Origin: Oligoflexales bacterium
GTDB lineage: Bacteria; Bdellovibrionota_B; Oligoflexia; Oligoflexales; RGVZ01
DNA: 48,581 bases
Assembly (NCBI GenBank): GCA_947479535.1
Contig: CANJZQ010000015.1
Span: forward strand, 1 to 48,581
Reading direction: 5' to 3'
Both the position numbers and the translations under genes were made by a program. Positions 8,510 through 16,588 of the stretch are shown in pieces. A model generated the notes under the pieces. That model made no database searches. It was not told the origin of the DNA and saw only the letters and a program-made list of their open reading frames with translations. Positions within the stretch are counted from its first letter, which is position 1. Each line of letters starts with the position of its first letter.

Positions 8510-10045
8510 ATGAGGGTTCCGTTAACAGTACTCGATCATTTGCGCAGGGCCGAACAGGTTTATGGCAATCGGATTGGTGTTGTTGACGAAGCCGAACAAC
8601 CTGCGCTTTCATGGGGTAATTTGACTTATTCTCAGGTGGCGATTCGGGCCCGCGCCCAAGCCGCCGGATTGGATGCATTGGGCGTCCCTGCCGGTGCTCG
8701 CGTTGCAATCGTAAGTCAGAATTCCGCTCGATTGTTTACCAGTTTTTTTGGCGTGAGTGGATCCGGGCGCATTCTTGTGCCGATCAACTTTAGATTATTG
8801 GCGGATGAAGTTTCCTACATCGTGAAACACTCTGGTGCCGATGTTCTGCTGATTGATCCGCAGCTCGAGGACGCACTTGCCAAAGTGACGGCAAAGCACC
8901 GCTTTATTATCGGTGCCCAGTCTGACGAGCAGCTGTACAAATTTAACACTGAACCACTGCCTTGGTCGCCTGACGAAGACGCGACAGCGACTATCAATTA
9001 TACCAGCGGTACAACGGACCGGCCGAAGGGAGTGCAGCTCACCCATCGCACTTTGTGGCTCAATGCTGCCGTGTTTGGTTGGCACATGGGTGTGTCCGAT
9101 CGTGATGTCTATTTGCATACATTGCCTCAGTTTCATTGCAACAGTTGGGGGATGGTCTATGCAGTCACGGGCATGGGCGGTCAACATATCATCTTGCGCA
9201 AGGTGGATGGCGCAGAGATCCTCAGGCGGATTGAGGCGCATGGGGTCACAATTTTGTGTGGGGCTCCTGCTGTTGCCAACATCGTTCTTGATGCCGCAGC
9301 AGCCTGGCAGGGTGAGATACCTGGCCGGGGTCGCGTGAGGATGGTAGTCGCCGGTGCTCCGCCCCCGACTCGCACCATTGAGCGAATTGAGAGAGAGTTG
9401 GGATGGGAGTTCAATCAAATTTATGGCCTGACAGAAACCGCGCCAGTTCTGACCATTAATCGCCCTCGTGCGGAATTCGATCATTTATCCAGCGCCGAGC
9501 GCGCAACGAAACTCGCTACCGCCGGTTCACCTGCGTTGGGGGTTGAAGTGAAATCTGACCCAAGTGGGCAGATACTTGCTCGCGGCAATGTGGTGATGGG
9601 CGGGTATTGGGATCAACCCGAAGAGACCGCCAAGGCAATTTTAGACGGCTGGTTTCACACGGGTGATGGGGGCTTCATCAGCGATGAAAATTTCGTGACG
9701 ATCAGCGACCGGAAAAAGGATGTCATTGTCTCTGGTGGTGAAAATGTCAGTTCGATTGAAGTCGAGGATGCTGTCTTCTCACATCCCGAGGTAGCCGAAG
9801 TCGCTGTCATAGGTATTCCGGACGAGAGGTGGGGTGAGGTGGTCCTTGCACTTGTGGTGCGTGCCCCCGGTTCCGTTCTCACTGAAGTTGAGGTGATCGC
9901 GTATACCAAAGCCAAGTTGGCCGGCTACAAGTGTCCCAAAAAAGTCGAGTTCCGGACTGAGTTGCCCAGGACGACGACAGGAAAATTGCAAAAATTTAAA
10001 TTGCGTGAACCCTATTGGAAGGGGCGTAGTCGTCAGGTGAATTAG
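8510..10045 (+). CDS. AMP-forming acyl-CoA synthetase (fatty-acyl/aryl-CoA ligase)
   Basis: Member of the ANL adenylating superfamily, 511 aa, making acyl-CoA from a carboxylic acid, ATP and CoA in the cytoplasm. Motifs in order: the phosphate-binding loop INYTSGTTDRPKGV (162-175), GLTETAP (306-312), HTGDGG around residues 382-387, SDRKKDVIVSGGENVS (399-414) and the catalytic lysine K492 in TTTGKLQK. The A3 motif has D in place of the usual G or E before RPKGV, which is tolerated. It starts 26 bases after the beta-barrel gene and ends two bases before the convergent NCS1 gene. The substrate is not predictable from sequence; medium- or long-chain fatty or aromatic acids are likely. Confidence 0.92.
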   Translation: MRVPLTVLDHLRRAEQVYGNRIGVVDEAEQPALSWGNLTYSQVAIRARAQAAGLDALGVPAGARVAIVSQNSARLFTSFFGVSGSGRILVPINFRLLADEVSYIVKHSGADVLLIDPQLEDALAKVTAKHRFIIGAQSDEQLYKFNTEPLPWSPDEDATATINYTSGTTDRPKGVQLTHRTLWLNAAVFGWHMGVSDRDVYLHTLPQFHCNSWGMVYAVTGMGGQHIILRKVDGAEILRRIEAHGVTILCGAPAVANIVLDAAAAWQGEIPGRGRVRMVVAGAPPPTRTIERIERELGWEFNQIYGLTETAPVLTINRPRAEFDHLSSAERATKLATAGSPALGVEVKSDPSGQILARGNVVMGGYWDQPEETAKAILDGWFHTGDGGFISDENFVTISDRKKDVIVSGGENVSSIEVEDAVFSHPEVAEVAVIGIPDERWGEVVLALVVRAPGSVLTEVEVIAYTKAKLAGYKCPKKVEFRTELPRTTTGKLQKFKLREPYWKGRSRQVN

Positions 10046-10046
10046 T

Positions 10047-11513
10047 TCAGCCGGGGTAACGAATTGCCATATTTCGTGATGTCGATGGCGTAAACCAATG
10101 CTGAAAACTAAAGTACAGGATGCCGGCAACGCCAAATCCGACAAACCAAGCGTAGTGGTATAAATTGTTCAGATAAGCTGGCGCCGCATCAGGGCGGATT
10201 GTTTTGATGGCAACCAAAAAACCAGGGACGCTCGGAGCGATGCCCGCAATCAGAGCCACGATTGCCCGCCAGTTAATTCCCCCTGTATACCAATAGGCTC
10301 CATGATTTGAGTACAATGCGTCTACGTCAAGTTTGCAACGGCGCACCAAATAATAGTCAACAATAAGAATGCCGCCGATAGGACCAAGCAACGCTGAATA
10401 GGCGATCAGCCAGGTAAAGATATAACCAGTCGGGTCATTGACTAATCTCCAGGGCATTATCGCGATTCCAATGACGCCGGTGATATAGCCTCCGGTCCGA
10501 AAAGATATCCATCGAGGGGCAAGATTTGCGAAATCGTTGGCAGGACTGACAATGTTGGCTGCGATGTTGGTCGCCAAGGTTGAAACGATAATCGCAAGCA
10601 TGGCGCATGTCACAAGAAGTGGTGATGTAAATTTTGCTGAGAGTGCGACAGGATCCCAAATCATTTCGCCGTAAATCAATGCGGTTGCGCTGGTGACAAC
10701 GATCCCGACAAAAGCAAACGCCGTCATTGAAGTGGGTAATCCGATTGCCTGCCCTAAAATATGAGCCCGCTGGGAGGACGCGTAGCGCGTAAAATCTGGG
10801 ATATTCAGTGAGATCGTTGCCCAAAATCCGACCACGCCCGTCAAGGCTGGAAAGAAAAAAGCCCAAAATTCTGATCGATTTTGAAAGAGAGCCGGCCTTG
10901 CCAGAATCGGTCCGAGGCCATCGGTGGCGGAAATTGCCCACACTAGAAGGGCTAAAGAGATTACTGGAAGGACGATTGCCTTGATCGAAAGAAGCCGGCG
11001 AATGCTATCAATTCCCATATAAATGACAAACATGTTCAGGGCCCAAAACAAAAAAAATGCGAGGCCAAGTCCAGTCTCCATGCCAAATGACGAAGGGAAA
11101 ATGGGCGATAGATTCCCGATGTCTGGTGCCCAGACTGCGATGAGGCGGTAAAGTGCCGCGCCTCCAATCCAAGACTGAATTCCAAACCAGCCGCATGCGA
11201 CAATTGCCCTGAGCATTGCCGGGATATTTGCACCCAGAATTCCAAAACTTGCCCGGGCCAACACAGGAAACGGAATTCCGTATTGTGCACCGGCATGTCC
11301 GTTCAAAATCATTGGAACGAGGACAATGACGTTGCCGAGAAAAACGGTTGCAAGAGCTTGCCACCAGTTCATCCCGCCTTCGATCATGGAACTGGCCAGC
11401 ATGTACGTTGGTATGCACATGCTCATTCCAATCCAGAGGGCCGCATAATTTGCGGTGGTCCATGTCCTCTGTGTCTCGGGTACCACGGCGAGGTCGTCGT
11501 TTTTATAAGTCAT
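10047..11513 (-). CDS. NCS1-family nucleobase/hydantoin:cation symporter
   Basis: Inner-membrane transporter of 488 aa with about 12 helices of the LeuT fold. The substrate-site segment GWFGIQSWIGG (108-118) corresponds to that of the hydantoin transporter Mhp1, with W109 and Q113 matching its substrate-contact Trp and Gln. A second family segment, NIAANIVSPANDFANLAP, with a conserved Asn, lies near residue 310. The ATG overlaps the stop of sua5 (ATGA), so it is translated as the last gene of the fmdB-sua5 unit. Substrate could be uracil, allantoin, hydantoin, cytosine or thiamine; no degradation genes for these are nearby. Confidence 0.88.
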   Translation of the reverse strand: MTYKNDDLAVVPETQRTWTTANYAALWIGMSMCIPTYMLASSMIEGGMNWWQALATVFLGNVIVLVPMILNGHAGAQYGIPFPVLARASFGILGANIPAMLRAIVACGWFGIQSWIGGAALYRLIAVWAPDIGNLSPIFPSSFGMETGLGLAFFLFWALNMFVIYMGIDSIRRLLSIKAIVLPVISLALLVWAISATDGLGPILARPALFQNRSEFWAFFFPALTGVVGFWATISLNIPDFTRYASSQRAHILGQAIGLPTSMTAFAFVGIVVTSATALIYGEMIWDPVALSAKFTSPLLVTCAMLAIIVSTLATNIAANIVSPANDFANLAPRWISFRTGGYITGVIGIAIMPWRLVNDPTGYIFTWLIAYSALLGPIGGILIVDYYLVRRCKLDVDALYSNHGAYWYTGGINWRAIVALIAGIAPSVPGFLVAIKTIRPDAAPAYLNNLYHYAWFVGFGVAGILYFSFQHWFTPSTSRNMAIRYPG

Positions 11514-12652
11514 AGTGACCGGGATGCGGCGCGTTTAAGTCGGTCGTTGATCGCAAAAGCGAGGCCCATGTCATCCGGACATGATTCGGCGAGGATGCAA
11601 GAAATGTGGGAGTCGTCATCAAGAGACCTCATCGCGCCGAAAAGATTGCGTGCAGCCTCTACCATGTCGCCTTTTGGGCTCAACGATTTAACCGTCACAG
11701 GAATGCCAAGGGCGCTCTCGACGGATTTTTGATGCAATTCCGGGCTTCCGGTTGGGACCAGGTAGCCAATCCTCAAGGCGCCGGCGCATTGCCGGGAGAC
11801 CGTGTCCTTTATCATTTGGATTGCGGTATCGTCTCTTCGCGCCAGACGCACGCTTGTTCCCGGCAGCATCAAGAACAGCGATTTGCGCGGGGCATAATGC
11901 GAATCCATCATCCCTGGAGCTTGTACCGCAATGGATTCACCCGTTGCAGCTGGAAGCTTTATGGGGATCATGTTGGAATGGAGTTCGAATGTGAGGGCGT
12001 GGCGCAGGGCTTCGATGCTCACGCCGCCTGGGCGGAGTATCGTCAGCGATCCGTCCTGCCCCACGGCGACGATGGTTGATTCGACGCCAACATCACAAGG
12101 ACCACCATCCAACACGGCTGCAATACGTCCATCTAGTTCGTCGAGCACATGATCTGCGGTGGTGGGGCTGATGCGTCCAAATCGGTTGGCGCTCGGCGCA
12201 GCGAGTGGTTGGCCAAGACGCTGTAGCAGGACTTGCGTCACCGGGTGATCGGGCATTCGCACGCCGACTGTAGGTAGTCCGCTGGTGACTACGTCTGGAA
12301 TCTTTTCTGATTTTGGGGCCACAATGGTCAATGGGCCGGGCCAAAAGGCACGGATCAGTGCATCAATGACGGTTTTTTGCTTGAGTCCAATTTTGGTGGC
12401 AGAGAAAATGTTTGCTGCGATCAAATCTGCAGAAGATTGCCAAGCCCGAGGCACATGAACGATCAATGGGTCGAATGATGGCCGTTCCTTTGCGGCAAAG
12501 ATCCCAGCCGCAGCGTTTGCATTCAACGCCACTGCCGCAAGTCCGTAAACCGTTTCCGTGGGAATGGCAACGAGCTCACCGGCATTCAGCAGGGCAATCG
12601 CCTTGTCCAGGCCATAAGCATCTGGGGAAAGTTTTTCAGTCTTGATGGTCAT
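11510..12652 (-). CDS. sua5: L-threonylcarbamoyladenylate synthase (Sua5, two-domain form)
   Basis: Makes threonylcarbamoyl-AMP from threonine, bicarbonate and ATP, the first step of t6A modification at position 37 of ANN-decoding tRNAs. The 380 aa comprise an N-terminal YrdC domain (AIPTETVYGLA near residue 31, KERPSFDPLIVHV near 56, APSANRFGRISPT near 152) and a C-terminal Sua5 domain (about 230-380), joined by a linker with the HYAP motif. The upstream gene's TGA overlaps the ATG, and its own stop overlaps the NCS1 start. It is an essential housekeeping gene in most bacteria, which makes its position between a transporter and a small membrane protein notable. Confidence 0.93.
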   Translation of the reverse strand: MTIKTEKLSPDAYGLDKAIALLNAGELVAIPTETVYGLAAVALNANAAAGIFAAKERPSFDPLIVHVPRAWQSSADLIAANIFSATKIGLKQKTVIDALIRAFWPGPLTIVAPKSEKIPDVVTSGLPTVGVRMPDHPVTQVLLQRLGQPLAAPSANRFGRISPTTADHVLDELDGRIAAVLDGGPCDVGVESTIVAVGQDGSLTILRPGGVSIEALRHALTFELHSNMIPIKLPAATGESIAVQAPGMMDSHYAPRKSLFLMLPGTSVRLARRDDTAIQMIKDTVSRQCAGALRIGYLVPTGSPELHQKSVESALGIPVTVKSLSPKGDMVEAARNLFGAMRSLDDDSHISCILAESCPDDMGLAFAINDRLKRAASRSL

Positions 12653-13119
12653 TTTACTGCACGGCTAATGGTGACATGGATGTCCTTGGATCCAAGGCGA
12701 ACGTCCGTGGTTTCGCCCGTCAGGTCGCCGGGCTGATCCATGCCACCAGCTCCGTCAGAATCGAGGCGCGCCTTTATTGTGAATGCCTCCGGCATTCCGC
12801 CCGCAGCAGCACCGGGCATCATTGTCATGGTTTCAGGGGTCAGAACAAAGTCCTGAAATTTTCCCTGGGCATCGGCGGAGACATTGAAGCGTGCCGCACC
12901 AAGTGGCATGCGGGCGCCCCCTGCTGGCAAAGCAACAATATACAGGGTCCTGAATCCTCTGGCCGAAGCTTCAAGGTCTGGTGCGATGGAAATTGAGCCA
13001 GACGCGTAGAGTGGCGAGCGCTGACCAGTCATGAAAGCCGCTGAAATTGCTAGAAGAATGACTGCAACGGCGCCGACTAACAGGAATGGAATTTTTGATT
13101 TTTTTGTCATCTTTGACAT
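12649..13119 (-). CDS. Membrane-anchored protein resembling the CcmI/CycH C-terminal domain
   Basis: A 156-aa protein with one N-terminal transmembrane anchor (about residues 10-30), so the rest lies in the periplasm. The soluble part (about 40-150) matches the pattern of the C-terminal domain of the cytochrome c maturation protein CcmI/CycH: a GSISIAPDLEA strand, the LYIVALPAGGARMPLGAARF segment, an MTMMPG stretch and the closing DQPGDLTGE. In CcmI this domain binds apocytochrome c. Here it stands alone without CcmF or CcmH genes. Its TGA overlaps the sua5 start. The similarity is by pattern recognition only and needs a profile search. The first ATG was used; another lies nine bases downstream. 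Confidence 0.65.
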   Translation of the reverse strand: MSKMTKKSKIPFLLVGAVAVILLAISAAFMTGQRSPLYASGSISIAPDLEASARGFRTLYIVALPAGGARMPLGAARFNVSADAQGKFQDFVLTPETMTMMPGAAAGGMPEAFTIKARLDSDGAGGMDQPGDLTGETTDVRLGSKDIHVTISRAVK

Positions 13120-13149
13120 GGCTGGGCTTTCGAAAAAAGAAAGTGATCG

Positions 13150-13395
13150 TCAGTGTTTGCACCCAAACCCACATGCGTGGGCGGGTTTTGCTGGGGCTGC
13201 GGACTCCGGAGCGCGTTCGCGTGAGCCCTTGGTTCCCCCTGATGCTATTGAAATGGAAACGGGACTCATGATCTTTTGCAGTGTGCACCGGGTGCTGGTG
13301 CAGTCCTCGCCCCGAGTTGGGTCAGGGTCTGACATCCGCGCGTGAACTTCGAACTCTTTGTCGCAAGTCCCGCATTTGTATGCATAAATTGGCAT
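13150..13395 (-). CDS. FmdB-family zinc-ribbon protein
   Basis: Small protein of 81 aa beginning MPIYAYKCGTCDKEFEV, the hallmark of the FmdB/CxxC_CxxC_SSSS family of putative regulatory proteins. The first zinc knuckle is C8-x2-C11. The second is atypical, with C32 and C37 four residues apart instead of the usual CxxC. The tail has three more conserved-looking Cys/His residues (HACGFGCKH), which could complete metal binding. The start has AGGAG about nine bases upstream. It heads the minus-strand unit leading to sua5 and the NCS1 transporter. Molecular role is unknown for most of the family. Confidence 0.8.
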   Translation of the reverse strand: MPIYAYKCGTCDKEFEVHARMSDPDPTRGEDCTSTRCTLQKIMSPVSISIASGGTKGSRERAPESAAPAKPAHACGFGCKH

Positions 13396-13516
13396 GTAGG
13401 CTCCTGGTCCGGGCGCATATTACATGAATCAGATTCCAGACGGAAGCCCCCTAAATTTCTCCCGAATGGGGTACCATTACAGGCAAAGACCAACGGAATT
13501 GATTCCAGGAGGATTT

Positions 13517-14206
13517 ATGAGGGGATTCATGCGAGCTCAATTTTCAAGTGCCTTGTTGTCCGTGGCCATTGCTGTCGTGGCAACCTCTTCAAACGCCTAC
13601 GCTTCGCCAGTTGGCGACCGGGCACATTACGATCTCGACCGCAATGCCTCTCGCACGACCAGTATGATCCTAAGCGGTAAGGTCGATGTCAGCGTTGATG
13701 CTTATGTTCCTGACCACAAGAGTGGTGCAGCCTACGAATCAAGCATGACTTATGACTTTAATGTCCAGATGGTTGGGCGCAAAACGGGCACTGAAAAGGT
13801 GATGGTTCCCGCCGATTATTTTTCCCCTGAGTTCATGGCAAACCTGCGCGCCAACGGGAGCTATGTTGGTCCTGACTTCAAAGTGCGGCATGAAGGGTAC
13901 GTAGACGCCCGCAATATGGACGGTAACTTTTATCCTCATTGCGACAAGATTTTGATCTACGATGTGAAAACCTACGGGATCGATAGCGAGCTTTCCGGTT
14001 TATTCAAAATTGCGCGTGACCTTGTTTCCATGGCAGCGCAGTCTCAGCTTGGCACCCGCTCTGATGATGTTGAGGACCTTCAGGTTCGCGCGGCTATTTT
14101 TGCCGGCGTGCCGGTTCTTGGTGCGGTGAAGCTGGATGTCAGCGGAATCGTCAGTGGCTTCAATGTAAAGGCTGGGGGCGATTTCAAGGCTGGAGCCGAC
14201 GAGTAA
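13517..14206 (+). CDS. Exported protein of unknown function
   Basis: 229-aa protein with an N-terminal signal peptide (MRGFMRAQF then a hydrophobic core and SNAYASP, cleavage near residue 30). The mature part is mixed polar with short beta-like segments and one conserved-looking cysteine in NFYPHCDKI. The ATG at 13517 was chosen because AGGAGG lies at 13507-13512; the frame is open further upstream without a ribosome site. I do not recognise a family. It is transcribed alone, divergently from the fmdB unit, its last 23 bases overlap the end of mutY on the other strand, and a strong terminator follows at 14257. Confidence 0.7.
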   Translation: MRGFMRAQFSSALLSVAIAVVATSSNAYASPVGDRAHYDLDRNASRTTSMILSGKVDVSVDAYVPDHKSGAAYESSMTYDFNVQMVGRKTGTEKVMVPADYFSPEFMANLRANGSYVGPDFKVRHEGYVDARNMDGNFYPHCDKILIYDVKTYGIDSELSGLFKIARDLVSMAAQSQLGTRSDDVEDLQVRAAIFAGVPVLGAVKLDVSGIVSGFNVKAGGDFKAGADE

Positions 14207-15248
14207 CCAGGCGCCAGGCTTTCACATCCAGGTTGGAAATCAATTCGTTTTCTACTGCCCCGGCTGGCACCCAGTCGGGGCTTTCTTTTGTCCATGCTGA
14301 AATCTGGCACGATTTTTTCGTGTCAGATTTGATTTCAAGAATTTGAACATCTGCTGTGATTTTGTGTTTCGTTATGGAGTGACGGAATGCGCCGACATTT
14401 TCAGTGCCTGTTGGGAGATCTCCAGTCTCGCCGTACCAAAATCCGCGGCTACCCTTTAGAAACCTGTCCTTTGGTCCACGGCGGAACAATGCGACCTCCC
14501 GTTTTCCATCCACACCGCGGCGCAATCCAATAATCATTTGGAGCCGGACTTCCTCGTATTCGGGACGGATCTTTGGTGCTGGGGCCAGGTGCTGGCTATT
14601 GGCTTTGCGAGAAGCGCACTTTGCCGATATGGGGCAGGCACGGCAGTCAGGGCTTTTCGGCGTACAAATCCGTTGCCCAAGTTCCATCATCGCTTGATTG
14701 AAATCTCCCGGGCGGTTCGTGGCCACCGGGTTCCCCAGCATCTTGGTGATCATCTGGCGATACCGTGGTTTCAGCTCTGGAAGGTTGGGTGGCTTGCGTA
14801 TGTCGGCCAGGCGGCAAAGGACCCGTTCGACGTTTCCATCTATGACTGGCACCGGGATTCCAAACGCGATGCTGCCAATGGCAGCAGAAGTGTATTCGCC
14901 AATTCCGGGCAATGCCTTCCAGCCATCTTGATTTTCAGGCCATGAAGGTTTTCCTGATGGTGATGAGTCGGCGATAATTTTTGCGGCACGATGAAGCATC
15001 CCAAACCGGCGATAGTATCCCAAACCTTTGACGACGGGGCGCAGGTCGTCTTCGGTCGCGTGGGAAAGGGCAAACACGTCGGGAAATTTTTCGAGGAATC
15101 TTTGATAAGCGGGAATCACAACTGGAATCAGAGTCTGCTGAAGCATGACCTCGCTGACCCAAGTCCGGTAAGGATCACGCAAACTGGCCTGGTCCAACCG
15201 CCAAGGCAAAGGGCGCTTGTTTTGGTCGTACCAGGCCAGAAGTTGCAT
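14184..15248 (-). CDS. mutY: A/G-specific adenine DNA glycosylase MutY
   Basis: Base-excision repair enzyme that removes adenine mispaired with 8-oxoguanine. 354 aa, the usual length. Visible features are the catalytic glutamate E33 in SEVMLQQT, the helix-hairpin-helix LPGIGEYTSAAI (113-124), the catalytic aspartate D137 in VIDGN, the [4Fe-4S] loop C195-x6-C202-x2-C205-x5-C211 and a C-terminal MutT-like domain (about 230-354) for 8-oxoG recognition. It is the last gene of a minus-strand run starting at 17452. The 3' end overlaps the convergent exported-protein gene and carries that gene's terminator on its antisense strand. Confidence 0.95.
   Translation of the reverse strand: MQLLAWYDQNKRPLPWRLDQASLRDPYRTWVSEVMLQQTLIPVVIPAYQRFLEKFPDVFALSHATEDDLRPVVKGLGYYRRFGMLHRAAKIIADSSPSGKPSWPENQDGWKALPGIGEYTSAAIGSIAFGIPVPVIDGNVERVLCRLADIRKPPNLPELKPRYRQMITKMLGNPVATNRPGDFNQAMMELGQRICTPKSPDCRACPISAKCASRKANSQHLAPAPKIRPEYEEVRLQMIIGLRRGVDGKREVALFRRGPKDRFLKGSRGFWYGETGDLPTGTENVGAFRHSITKHKITADVQILEIKSDTKKSCQISAWTKESPDWVPAGAVENELISNLDVKAWRLVTRRLQP
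14257..14289 (+). terminator. Intrinsic terminator embedded in mutY
   Basis: GCCCCG (14257-14262) pairs with CGGGGC (14276-14281), continued by GCTGG against CCAGT with one G-T pair, giving an 11-bp stem with loop CAC, followed by TTTCTTTT at 14282-14289. It sits 50 bases after the stop of the plus-strand exported-protein gene and inside the coding 3' part of the minus-strand mutY. Confidence 0.85.
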
Positions 15249-15269
15249 GAATGGCTCTAACGTGTCGAC

Positions 15270-15677
15270 TTAGTTAACTGCGGACTCATGTGCTGATGCA
15301 GAAGTCTTGGTGCGCCGGGTGGCCGTTGCCTTGCGGGCTGGTGCCTTGCGAACGGTTGCCTTACCGTTTTTCGATGAGGTTTTTTTCTTCGGCTTGCTTT
15401 TCACGCCGAGGCGCGCGCGGACATTCTTCTCGATCGCATCAACGTTGATGCCCGCTTTCTTGGCGTTTTTGCGCAGGTCAGCAACAACGCGATTCACTTG
15501 CGGCTCAAACTTTTTAAGGCGACTTTCGACCATCTTTTCCAGATGCTTTCCTGTGGCCTTCAGATTTTTCTTGTTGGTTGCAGTGCGCAGTTTTTTGACC
15601 AGATCGTCGCCTTCCTGCTTTAGTGTTTTTTGCAGGTGAGCCAGGTCCTTTTGCAGTTTGCCTATGAAGTCTTTCAT
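15270..15677 (-). CDS. Histone H1-like basic protein with coiled coil
   Basis: 135-aa protein in two parts. Residues 1 to about 90 are charged and helical (MKDFIGKLQKDLAHLQKTLK onward) and could form a coiled coil. The last 45 residues are a Lys/Arg/Ala/Thr/Ser-rich tail with repeated KKK, RKA and TRR motifs, like bacterial histone-H1-type or AlgP-like DNA-binding tails. No enzyme motif is present. The ATG at 15677 has AAGGGGAA upstream and removes a short unlike extension. It sits between a crotonase and mutY in the same orientation. A nucleoid-associated role is inferred from composition alone. Confidence 0.7.
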   Translation of the reverse strand: MKDFIGKLQKDLAHLQKTLKQEGDDLVKKLRTATNKKNLKATGKHLEKMVESRLKKFEPQVNRVVADLRKNAKKAGINVDAIEKNVRARLGVKSKPKKKTSSKNGKATVRKAPARKATATRRTKTSASAHESAVN

Positions 15678-15742
15678 CGGATTCCCCTTCAGGGTTAAAA
15701 AACATTGCCTTCGTAACAAACTAAAGTCGATCGCTTCCAGCG

Positions 15743-16585
15743 TCAAGGCTGTGCACGCTTCGAATCAAACGCAGGTGCCCGTTTTTCAAGGAATGCTGAC
15801 ATTCCTTCGCCGGCTTCACCAACGGACCAGCAATCGACAAAGGCGTTGGCCTCTGAACGCAAACCCTTGGCCAAATCCACGCTCAGGCTCTCGCGGACAA
15901 GGCGCTTGCAGGTCCGAACGGCTTCTGGCCCAGCGGCCAAGATCGATTCCACCAGAGCATGCGCCTCGGCATCCATTTTCTCGGAATCAATCACTCGAGA
16001 CACCAATCCTGCATTCAGCGCTTCGTCGGCCTTCAGGGTTCGTCCCCGACCCGAACAAATCATGTCTAATGCAACAGGCAGGCCAACACGGCGGGCAAGG
16101 CGCTGGGTTCCACCGAATCCGGGAATCAGCCCGAGGTTCACTTCTGGTTGGCCAAATTTCGCCGTATTCGTGGCCAGCAGGATGTCGCAGGCCATGGCCA
16201 ATTCGCAGCCTCCGCCCAATGCGAATCCGCGAACCTTGGCAATCACGATTTGTGGCATGAATTCGATCAAGGTCGTAACTTCCTGGCCCAAAAGTGCGAA
16301 TTGGCGTGCCCCGGAGGCGTCGAGTTCGCGCATTTGAACAATGTCCGCACCCGCAACAAACGCCTTTTCCCCGGCACCTTCAATGGTGACGACGCGAATT
16401 TCTGGCGTTTCGCTGATTCGGGTCAGCGAGGTTCTCAATTCTTCCAGGATTTTTCGGTTCAAGGCGTTCAGTGAGGATGGGCGATTGATAACAACCTTCG
16501 CGGCTTTCCCGTCGTGGATTGAATCCACGATGAGTGTCTCGAAAGGTCCCTTGAAAGTTTCCTGCATGAATTCGACCCTTTTCAT
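15743..16585 (-). CDS. Enoyl-CoA hydratase (crotonase family)
   Basis: Adds water to trans-2-enoyl-CoA in fatty-acid or butanoate metabolism; cytoplasmic. The 280-aa protein has the oxyanion-hole segments KAFVAGADI (74-82) and FALGGGCELAMACD (121-134) and both catalytic glutamates, E128 and E148 (FGQPEVNLGLIPGFGGTQ). It follows the 3-hydroxyacyl-CoA dehydrogenase gene with a 3-base gap, the classic crt-hbd pair acting in consecutive steps. The annotated ATG lacks a clear ribosome site; a second ATG at 16567 has AAAGGG eight bases upstream and may be the true start. Confidence 0.92.
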   Translation of the reverse strand: MKRVEFMQETFKGPFETLIVDSIHDGKAAKVVINRPSSLNALNRKILEELRTSLTRISETPEIRVVTIEGAGEKAFVAGADIVQMRELDASGARQFALLGQEVTTLIEFMPQIVIAKVRGFALGGGCELAMACDILLATNTAKFGQPEVNLGLIPGFGGTQRLARRVGLPVALDMICSGRGRTLKADEALNAGLVSRVIDSEKMDAEAHALVESILAAGPEAVRTCKRLVRESLSVDLAKGLRSEANAFVDCWSVGEAGEGMSAFLEKRAPAFDSKRAQP

Positions 16586-16588
16586 CAG

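Noticed and set aside
8795-9484. A 229-codon open frame antisense to the acyl-CoA ligase
   Set aside because: The sense frame has all ANL motifs; the antisense product resembles nothing and lacks a start site.
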